Of a stretch of 6,703 bases of DNA, positions 1 to 5,390 are shown piece after piece. Source of the DNA: DATELY01 sp040513115 (GTDB taxonomy: Bacteria; Pseudomonadota; Gammaproteobacteria; Steroidobacterales; Steroidobacteraceae); NCBI GenBank assembly GCA_040513115.1, contig JBEVDW010000178.1, forward strand, positions 1 through 6,703. Direction: 5' to 3'. The notes under the pieces are model-generated. The model had not been told where the DNA came from and searched no databases. It saw nothing but the letters and a program-made list of their open reading frames with translations. Numbering within the stretch: the stretch's first letter is position 1; each line of letters begins with the position of its first letter. Made by a program: the position numbers and the translations under genes.

Positions 1-75
1 CGGCAAACCAATACGATCAATTGGAGCCGCGAGCTGCCGTTGGCGCAGGGCATCGATTTCAAAGTGGGCGTCTGA
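1..75 (+). CDS. 3' end of an upstream gene, possibly an outer-membrane beta-barrel protein (partial)
   Basis: Frame 1 reads 24 codons and stops at TGA 73-75; the start lies outside the window. The visible peptide ends in PLAQGIDFKVGV. A short alternating polar/hydrophobic run at the extreme C-terminus is what the last strand of an outer-membrane barrel looks like, and such proteins are common in polysaccharide export clusters like the one that follows. Twenty-four residues are too few to name a family, so the barrel idea is inference. Frame 2 is also open through this stretch, but its translation is rich in Arg and Ser and has no plausible start, so frame 1 is preferred. Confidence 0.5.
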   Translation, partial: RQTNTINWSRELPLAQGIDFKVGV

Positions 76-94
76 TCGCGCAACAGAAGGCACG

Positions 95-123
95 CTGGAA
101 CGCCGGTGCGGGAGGCGCAGTTT
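95..123 (+). terminator. Weak hairpin after the upstream gene, possible terminator
   Basis: CTG 95-97 pairs with CAG 118-120 and CGCC 101-104 pairs with GGCG 114-117, leaving a three-base bulge and a nine-base loop. TTT 121-123 follows, then a pyrimidine-rich CTCT. It sits 20 bases after the stop of the upstream gene, where a terminator would be expected. The stem is imperfect and the T-run is short, so an intrinsic terminator is only a possibility. Confidence 0.25.
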
Positions 124-150
124 CTCTATGCCACCCCGGGCACATGGCCC

Positions 151-255
151 CGCCGCCGGAGGTGGCGAGAGCCGAGTAAAAATCACATTTTTGCTCGGCG
201 TCACGAGGGTCGTGACAGGAGTCCGATCCCTCGTTTCAAACTCGAGGAACCGGAC
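151..255 (+). promoter_or_regulatory. Structured 5' leader with four consecutive stem-loops and an alternative pairing over the SD
   Basis: Four inverted repeats follow one another. P1 is 151-157 with 161-167 (seven pairs including one G-U, loop GGA). P2 is 171-182 with 188-199 (twelve pairs including one G-U, loop TCACA). P3 is 200-206 with 210-216 (perfect seven pairs, loop GGG). P4 is 221-225 with 251-255, plus 229-233 with 243-247 across a 3x3 internal loop. CGAGG 243-247 in P4 is also the SD of the mini-ORF starting at GTG 256. CGAGGG 204-209 can pair instead with CCCTCG 228-233, which would break P3 and P4 and free the SD. I recognise no known riboswitch consensus here. P3, a perfect dyad, could alternatively be a protein-binding DNA operator. 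Confidence 0.5.
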
Positions 256-285
256 GTGAACCAGACAGCCGACCATGGCGCGTGA
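256..285 (+). CDS. Nine-codon leader mini-ORF overlapping the glycosyltransferase start
   Basis: GTG 256 opens a reading frame giving MNQTADHGA and stopping at TGA 283-285. GAGGA at 244-248 lies seven bases before the GTG, a good SD and the only one in the region. The frame overlaps the glycosyltransferase ATG at 275 in a different phase, so ribosomes would stop just past that ATG and might re-initiate on it. The peptide has no recognisable motif, and any role would be regulatory. Expression is unproven and a chance GTG is possible. Confidence 0.35.
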   Translation: MNQTADHGA

Positions 286-1516
286 TCCGCGCGCTCCACG
301 CCTGCTCATCGTGACTGATACGACGGAGTTCCATCCGCCCTTCACCGGCGGTGGCACGGAGCGGCAATTGAGCGAGCTGGCGTTCGAGCTGGCGCGCGAT
401 GGAATAGAAGTGAGCGCCGTCGCTCGGGTCGGCGACGCCTCCATCGTGCCGGCGGAGGCTGCAGGGTCCAGCTTCCCCATCACGCATCTCGGTCCCGGCG
501 GCGGTGCGAAGGGCGCGGGCTGGGCCACGTTGTTACCGAACGCCCTGTTCGTCATGCGTGTGTTCTTGTTCCTCGTTCGGTATCACGCTCGCTATGACGT
601 CCTGCTCGTGTCGGGCTTCCGCCAACTCGCGCTGCCCAGTGCGCTCGTCGCGCGACTCACGGGCAAGCGTTGCATCGTGCGCATCGAATCCGCCTGGGAT
701 TTGCAAGCCCGAGTATCGGCCGAAAGCGAGGCTCGCATGGGGCGCCACGGTCATCGACTGGTCGGCCTTGCGATTCGCGCTGTGCGTCGTGCGGTGTTTC
801 GTTGGGCCGATCACACTGTTGCGTTCTCGGATGACATCAAGACACAGCTGGTCGAGATGGGCGCGACCCTGCTGAAAATTCGCCAGATACCCAACGGTGT
901 CGACACGACGCGCTTCGCGCCCGCGCACGCTGCAACGAAAAGAGCACTGCGCATGCAGTTGGGACTGCCGCAGGACAAGACCCTCTTCGTCTTCACCGGA
1001 CGCATCTGTCGCTCGAAGGGTGTCCTGGATTTGCTGCGCCTCTGGCAGACGCTCGTGCACAGAAGCGATCTGCATCTCGTGCTCGTGGGTTCCGGCGCAG
1101 GCTCGCACGATAACTGCGAACCACGCGCGCGCGAGCTCATGGCGGCGCATCCGCAGGCATTGACGATGACGGGCGCCGTCAACAACGTCGAGCATTACCT
1201 CCAGGCATGCGACGCCTTCATCTTCCTGAGCCACTTCGAAGCATTCAGCCTCTCGATCCTGGAGGCGCTCGCCTCGGGATTACCCTCCATCGTCACCGAT
1301 GTGGGCGGAGCGCGAGAAGTGATTCGACCGCATGCCTGGGGCACGGTCGTGCCGATTCGAGCCGCTACGGAGAGGCTTTCCGATGAGGTCGACTGGCTGC
1401 TGTCACGGAAGCATGAGTGGCCCGTCATGGGCAAGCTTGCTCGCGAAGCCGTGATGTATCGCTACAGCATGGCGACGGTTGCACGGCAATACGCCGCACT
1501 CGTTCAAGGCGCATGA
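275..1516 (+). CDS. Glycosyltransferase, GT4 family (GT-B fold), polysaccharide biosynthesis
   Basis: The 413-residue length is typical of GT4 retaining transferases, which move a sugar from a nucleotide-sugar donor to a lipid-linked glycan on the cytoplasmic face of the inner membrane. The N-terminal Rossmann domain opens with strand RLLIVTD (9-15) and a glycine-rich acceptor-side loop GGGTERQ (25-31). The C-terminal donor domain begins near IPNGVD (205-210). It then carries TGRICRSKG, with basic residues R243 and K248 expected to bind the donor phosphates, a LVLVGSG strand, and the E-x7-E motif E322-E330 followed by ALASGLPSIVTDVGGARE. ATG 275 is the only sensible start: an in-frame TGA lies at 257-259, and the next in-frame GTG would remove the first beta strand. 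No SD stands at normal distance from this ATG. The gene overlaps the flippase gene by ATGA. Donor and acceptor sugars cannot be read from the sequence. Confidence 0.93.
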   Translation: MARDPRAPRLLIVTDTTEFHPPFTGGGTERQLSELAFELARDGIEVSAVARVGDASIVPAEAAGSSFPITHLGPGGGAKGAGWATLLPNALFVMRVFLFLVRYHARYDVLLVSGFRQLALPSALVARLTGKRCIVRIESAWDLQARVSAESEARMGRHGHRLVGLAIRAVRRAVFRWADHTVAFSDDIKTQLVEMGATLLKIRQIPNGVDTTRFAPAHAATKRALRMQLGLPQDKTLFVFTGRICRSKGVLDLLRLWQTLVHRSDLHLVLVGSGAGSHDNCEPRARELMAAHPQALTMTGAVNNVEHYLQACDAFIFLSHFEAFSLSILEALASGLPSIVTDVGGAREVIRPHAWGTVVPIRAATERLSDEVDWLLSRKHEWPVMGKLAREAVMYRYSMATVARQYAALVQGA

Positions 1517-2931
1517 AGACGTCGATCAATGCGGCGTGGATGGTTGGCGCGCGCGTGACGGCCGATATCGCGAGCTTCCTGCTGTTCGTCGCCATCTCGC
1601 GCAGCTTCGGCCCCGAGGGGATAGGCACGTACTCCTACGGCTTCGCCATCGCCACGTTGGTGTTCGTGGTCGGTGCACTGGGTATCGATGCCTATGGCAT
1701 TCGCGAATACGTGCGCTCGCCGGTATCGCTGCGCCCTGATCTGCTCGCGGAATTGTTGGGAGCACAGATCGGGATACTCGGTCCGATCCTCGTGGTGCTA
1801 TGCGTGTACGTGTGGCTGACGGCCGAGTCACTCGTGACCGCCGGTGTGATCGCCGTCCTGAGCGCTTATCAATACGCGGTGGCACTGACGCGCACGTTGT
1901 TCATTCCCGCGAATGCCCATCTGGAGATGAGCGGCCCCGCCCTGATCGATCTCAGCTCGCGGTTGCTGGCAATCGGCTTCGCGATCGTTGCCATCACGTT
2001 GGTTCACGCGCCCCTGCTGCTCGCACTGTGCGGCTTTCCGCTTGCAGGGGTGGTGCTCGTGACCGCTGCAGTGTGGTCCGCACGTCGCTTCGGCGGTGAG
2101 CTCAAGATCACAGCGCGGTGGCCCGTGATCCGCGCACGACTGCAGCTGCTATGGTCGTTCGCTGCCGCCGAGGCGCTCGTGCAGGTGTTCGTACGGATCG
2201 GGCTCGTGACACTCACGCTCGTTGTCGGCGCCCAAGCAGCGGGTCTATATGCGACGGGACTGAAATTCGTCGAGATCGCGCTCATGCCGCTGATCTTCGC
2301 GGGTCTTGCCGTGTACCCGAAGCTGAGCAGCCTCGCGAGGTCGAATCGAATCGAGTTCCAGCAACTCTCGGCGCAATTCCTGCTCGCGGCAGTGGCGCTG
2401 ACCGGCCTGGTGATCTGGGGGCTCTATTTCATCGTGCCCCTGATTCTAGTACCGCTGCTGGGAGCCCGGTTCGAGCCGACGATTCCAGTGCTGCAGCAGA
2501 TGACCACGCTCGCGTTGGTGCAAGCGGGAGAGGTCGTGCTCGTGCGACTCTTGTTGGCGTCCGACCTGCAGATATCTCGCCTACGCATCCTTGCGGCCTG
2601 CACAGTGCTCAATATCATCGTGACGATTGCACTCGTCCCTCAGTGGCATATCTCGGCCGCAATCGCAGCGAATGTCGCAGCGTTGTTCGTCCTGGACCTC
2701 TTCTACACACGTGCACTGCCCGCTGCAGTCAAAACTATCGTCAAACGCAATGCGTTCACGCTGTTGAGCGCATTACTCGCCGCAGGTGTACTGACGTGGC
2801 TCGCTCACCGTTGGGCCTGGCCGTACTGGTTGAGCGCTGCAGCCGCACTCCTGGCGTTTGCCGCAGTCGCCGGTGTATCCCACGTCGCCCTGCGAGGCGC
2901 TGACGGCAGCGCACGCGTGGCACTCTCTTAG
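1513..2931 (+). CDS. Wzx-like polysaccharide flippase (MVF/MOP superfamily membrane protein)
   Basis: A 472-residue, strongly hydrophobic protein with about 12-14 predicted membrane helices throughout its length. The N-terminus (KTSINAAWMVGARVTADIASF, then a conserved-looking RSFGPEGIGTYSY) is typical of RfbX/Wzx-type lipid-linked oligosaccharide translocases, usually 420-510 residues, which flip undecaprenyl-linked repeat units to the periplasm. Several Arg and Lys residues interrupt the helices, as in Wzx proteins that handle charged glycans. ATG 1513 overlaps the glycosyltransferase stop (ATGA) and has AAGG at 1506-1509, so the two genes are probably translationally coupled. The frame stays open upstream to a GTG at 1417, but that part is buried in the glycosyltransferase gene and its Arg-rich translation does not resemble a flippase start. 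The last 15 or so residues are hydrophilic, presumably a short tail. The transported glycan is unknown. Confidence 0.88.
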   Translation: MKTSINAAWMVGARVTADIASFLLFVAISRSFGPEGIGTYSYGFAIATLVFVVGALGIDAYGIREYVRSPVSLRPDLLAELLGAQIGILGPILVVLCVYVWLTAESLVTAGVIAVLSAYQYAVALTRTLFIPANAHLEMSGPALIDLSSRLLAIGFAIVAITLVHAPLLLALCGFPLAGVVLVTAAVWSARRFGGELKITARWPVIRARLQLLWSFAAAEALVQVFVRIGLVTLTLVVGAQAAGLYATGLKFVEIALMPLIFAGLAVYPKLSSLARSNRIEFQQLSAQFLLAAVALTGLVIWGLYFIVPLILVPLLGARFEPTIPVLQQMTTLALVQAGEVVLVRLLLASDLQISRLRILAACTVLNIIVTIALVPQWHISAAIAANVAALFVLDLFYTRALPAAVKTIVKRNAFTLLSALLAAGVLTWLAHRWAWPYWLSAAAALLAFAAVAGVSHVALRGADGSARVALS

Positions 2932-3038
2932 TACTGCCCTCGCGCTTCTCGACCATCCTGTTACTCGTTCTCGACTGACGCAGTGACCTGCACTGACTAG
3001 CCTTACGCTCAGCTTCCATCAAGGGCGCTGATGTCGCG
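2932..3038 (+). other. Intergenic gap between the glycan genes and the transporter operon
   Basis: 107 bases separate the flippase stop from the transporter start. No GC-rich hairpin followed by a T-run is visible, and no convincing -35/-10 pair. There is a small dyad, CAGTG 2981-2985 with CACTG 2991-2995 over a five-base spacer, and ACTGAC occurs twice (2974-2979 and 2992-2997). These may be a regulator site or chance. The segment ends with AAGGG 3021-3025, an SD placed for ATG 3031. Whether the downstream pair has its own promoter cannot be decided here. Confidence 0.4.
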
Positions 3039-3060
3039 ATGGCTTCTGTGTCTTCCGTAG
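3031..3060 (+). CDS. Nine-codon mini-ORF overlapping the transporter start
   Basis: ATG 3031 opens MSRWLLCLP and stops at TAG 3058-3060. AAGGG 3021-3025 lies five bases before it, a better distance than the thirteen bases to the transporter ATG at 3039. The frame overlaps the first seven codons of the transporter in another phase. It may support start-site loading by coupling, or it may simply be a chance ATG beside a poorly spaced SD. No function is assigned to the peptide. Confidence 0.3.
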   Translation: MSRWLLCLP

Positions 3061-4472
3061 TTCCCTCTTCCGGGCTGCACGCCGATCGCGTTGCGCACTC
3101 ACCGGATGAACCTGCCACCTGGCGGCTCGTCGCGCTCGCGTTGCCAGCCATCCCCACGTATGCGCTCATGCTCGCGTTCGCCATGTACGTGCCCGCGTAC
3201 ACCACCGAGACGCTGGGAATCGATCTCGCCGTCGCGGGCGTGTTGTTCATGGTGGCGCGCCTGCTCGGAGCTGTGCTGGATCCGGCGGTCGGTCGTTGGT
3301 CCGACCGAACCACGAGCCGCCTCGGTAAGCGCAAGCCCTGGGTGATCGGGGGCACGGTGCTGGGCTTGCTCGCGATGCCGTTGGTATTCTTTCCGAATCC
3401 TCTCAGCCACTCATCGACGCTCGCTGTTGCGTTGGGCGTGATCGCGCTGACCGCAACGATGACGGTGGTGCAAACGCCGCTCACGGCATGGGCCGGAGAT
3501 GCCTCGCGCCAGTATCACGGCCGTACTCGCGCTCAGGCAGCGATCGCATTCGCAAGCGCGATCGGTGTGCTCATTGCGCAACTCATACCTGCGCTGGTGG
3601 ATCAGGTAGAAGTTTTCCGCAACGTAGGTCGAGTGCCAGCGCTCGGCATCGTGATCACGGCTCTGCTGCTGCTCTCCTTGTACACGAGCGCAGTCGTGCC
3701 CGATCGCTCCAATGAGCGTGCGACTCGCGGACACTCTCCTCGTAGCGAGTCACTCCGAGCAGCGCTCACGAGCATCTCGCGCGATCGCATCCTGCTGCGT
3801 GTCATCGGCTCCGATTTCTTCGTGTCGCTCGGCCAGGGCATCCGCACCGCGCTGTTCATCTTCTTCGTCACGTTCTACATGGACCTGCCGCACTGGGGTC
3901 CGGCACTGTTCCTGCTGCAGACCCTATTCGGCTTGCTGGTGGCGCCGCTGTGGCAGCGCATCGGTCAGCGGCTGGGCAAGCAACGTACCGTGCTGATTGC
4001 GGAAGGCATTCAGATCGCGATCAATCTGTTGCTGCTGTTGCTGGCGCCTCGATCCGTCGGCTTGCTGATCGCACTGACTGTTGCTCAAGGACTGACGCAA
4101 GGCTCGGGCAATCTCATGCTGCGCGCGATCGTGGCCGACGTGGCGGAGTTGCATCGGCTGCGATGGGGCACGGAACGCGGCGGCATGCTGTTCTCCATCT
4201 TCAACGTCACGATGAACGCGGCCGCGGCAACGGCGATCGGTCTCGTGTTCCCGTTACTCGCCTATCTCGGCTTTCAGCCGCACGGCGCGAATCCCTCTTC
4301 AGCACTGAATAGCCTGCATTGGCTGTTCGCCTTGGGTCCCGCATTCGGTCACGCCGTCTCCGCGGCACTCGTGTGGGGACTGCCGGTGGATGAGCACAGT
4401 TTTGCACAGCAGCGCGCCGCATTGAGCCGACGACATTCAACTGATGATTTCACAGGAGTCACCCAATCATGA
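3039..4472 (+). CDS. MFS-type transporter of the GPH (MelB-like) cation symporter family
   Basis: A 477-residue inner-membrane protein with about 12 membrane helices, the usual GPH length. A hydrophilic N-terminal stretch of about 28 residues precedes helix 1 (WRLVALALPAIPTYALMLAF). The cytoplasmic signature between helices 2 and 3 is clear: D81-P-A-V-G85 followed by SDRTTSRLGKRKPW (88-101). This is the family pattern DP..G..sDRT.SR.GkrkPw seen in melibiose and other glycoside, pentoside or hexuronide symporters, which couple uptake to Na+ or H+. The family suggests a sugar-like substrate, but bacterial members carry many other compounds. ATG 3039 is the first start after an in-frame TGA (2994-2996); GTG 3048 is an alternative. 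The stop overlaps the dioxygenase ATG (ATGA), so transport and oxidation are probably linked. The substrate is not readable from the sequence. Confidence 0.87.
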   Translation: MASVSSVVPSSGLHADRVAHSPDEPATWRLVALALPAIPTYALMLAFAMYVPAYTTETLGIDLAVAGVLFMVARLLGAVLDPAVGRWSDRTTSRLGKRKPWVIGGTVLGLLAMPLVFFPNPLSHSSTLAVALGVIALTATMTVVQTPLTAWAGDASRQYHGRTRAQAAIAFASAIGVLIAQLIPALVDQVEVFRNVGRVPALGIVITALLLLSLYTSAVVPDRSNERATRGHSPRSESLRAALTSISRDRILLRVIGSDFFVSLGQGIRTALFIFFVTFYMDLPHWGPALFLLQTLFGLLVAPLWQRIGQRLGKQRTVLIAEGIQIAINLLLLLLAPRSVGLLIALTVAQGLTQGSGNLMLRAIVADVAELHRLRWGTERGGMLFSIFNVTMNAAAATAIGLVFPLLAYLGFQPHGANPSSALNSLHWLFALGPAFGHAVSAALVWGLPVDEHSFAQQRAALSRRHSTDDFTGVTQS

Positions 4473-5371
4473 GCGCGGTACCTCAGGTCGAGTTCTTGCC
4501 AACGAGGATCACACTGCATCCTGTCGCCGGACGCGTCGGCGCCGAAGTGCGCGGCGTGCACCTGTCGAGCCAGTTGGATGATTCAGCGCTCGCGTCGATA
4601 CGCTCGGCGTTGCACCAGCACAAAGTGATCTTCTTCCGCAATCAACACCTCACCGATGCCGAACATGAAGCGTTCGCGGCACGCTTCGGCACACCGGTGG
4701 CCCACCCAACCATCCAGCCGTTGGTCGGAACGCACTACACGGTGGAGCTCGACAGCGCACACGGCGGGCGCGCGAACGCCTGGCACACCGACGTAACGTT
4801 CGTCGACGCTTATCCGCAGGCATCGATCCTGCGCGCGGTTACGGTGCCGGACGCAGGCGGCGACACGTTGTGGGCGAACACGGCCAGCGCCTACCAGGAT
4901 CTTCCGACCGAGCTCAGGAAGCTGGCAGACCAACTGTGGGCACGACACAGCAACGAGTATGACTACGCCTACGACGGACAGGCGAGCGCGGCGAGCCTGC
5001 AGCGCTACCGCGACGAGTTCGCTGCGGTCCTGTACGAAGCCGATCATCCAGTCGTGCGCGTACATCCGGGCACTCACGAACGCACGCTCATCCTGGGACA
5101 GTTCCTCCGCAATCTCCTCGGCTACTCACGCGAACAGTCGCAGCACTTGTACGCGCTGCTGCAGAGTTATGTGACGCGGCAGGAGAACACGGTACGTTGG
5201 CGGTGGGCGGCAGGCGATGTGGCGATCTGGGACAACCGGGCCACACAACACTACGCCGTGAATGATTACGGCGATCGGCGGCGCGTGATGCGTCGGGTCA
5301 CGGTCGCGGGCGATATACCCGTGGGCGTCGACGGACGCAAAAGCGTGCTTCGCAAGACGCCGGCGCGCTGA
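4469..5371 (+). CDS. AtsK/TauD-type Fe(II)/2-oxoglutarate dioxygenase, probable alkyl sulfatase-like
   Basis: A 300-residue cytoplasmic enzyme of the TauD/TfdA family. These enzymes use O2 and 2-oxoglutarate to hydroxylate the carbon next to a sulfo, sulfate or ether group, so the product falls apart and releases sulfite, sulfate or another leaving group. The iron triad is H106-x-D108 (in WHTDVTF) and H261 (in WDNRATQHYA). T133 (in GGDTLWAN) and R272 match the TauD 2-oxoglutarate contacts T126 and R266 at identical spacing. H79, V109 and R276 match the TauD sulfonate contacts H70, V102 and R270. TauD Y73 and N95, near the taurine amine, become I82 and A102, which argues against taurine. From memory the sequence is closest to Pseudomonas AtsK, in segments such as VAGR.GAE.RGV, HSNEYDYA and GDVAIWDNRATQHYA. 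AGGAG 4454-4458 serves ATG 4469. Aryloxy or other acid substrates remain possible. Confidence 0.9.
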   Translation: MSAVPQVEFLPTRITLHPVAGRVGAEVRGVHLSSQLDDSALASIRSALHQHKVIFFRNQHLTDAEHEAFAARFGTPVAHPTIQPLVGTHYTVELDSAHGGRANAWHTDVTFVDAYPQASILRAVTVPDAGGDTLWANTASAYQDLPTELRKLADQLWARHSNEYDYAYDGQASAASLQRYRDEFAAVLYEADHPVVRVHPGTHERTLILGQFLRNLLGYSREQSQHLYALLQSYVTRQENTVRWRWAAGDVAIWDNRATQHYAVNDYGDRRRVMRRVTVAGDIPVGVDGRKSVLRKTPAR

Positions 5372-5390
5372 TTCGCTCTAGCGCCCGGCG
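5358..5390. terminator. Stem-loop spanning both convergent stop codons
   Basis: CGCCGG 5358-5363 and GCGCT 5365-5369 pair with AGCGC 5380-5384 and CCGGCG 5385-5390. This gives eleven pairs with one bulged C (5364) and a ten-base loop. The dioxygenase stop (5369-5371) and the hrpA stop (5378-5380) both lie in it. Neither side has a T-run, so it is not a standard intrinsic terminator. It may act as a 3' boundary or RNA-stabilising hairpin in both directions, or reflect GC-rich coding sequence. Confidence 0.35.

Noticed and set aside
2..259. Frame 2 open on the + strand from the left edge to TGA 257-259
   Set aside because: The translation is Arg/Ser-rich without recognisable motifs, its only ATG is at 128, and it runs through the hairpin region. 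It is best explained by few stops in GC-rich sequence.
76..274. Known leader elements: cyclic-di-GMP riboswitch, JUMPstart/ops (RfaH), mini-ykkC, fluoride
   Set aside because: None of the consensus cores could be found. In particular there is no GGCGGTAG-type ops sequence and no GEMM-like core.
76..274. Sigma-70 promoter for the glycosyltransferase operon
   Set aside because: TAAAAA near 177 could pass for a -10 box, but no TTG-type -35 lies 16-18 bases upstream and the bases belong to a hairpin arm.
533..1234. 233-codon minus-strand open frame inside the glycosyltransferase gene
   Set aside because: The plus-strand frame has GT4 motifs in order, while the minus frame has no recognisable domain and mirrors codon bias.
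1417..1512. Upstream extension of the flippase frame to GTG 1417
   Set aside because: It would overlap the conserved C-terminus of the glycosyltransferase and adds an Arg-rich stretch unlike flippase N-termini. ATG 1513 with AAGG and the ATGA overlap is a better start.
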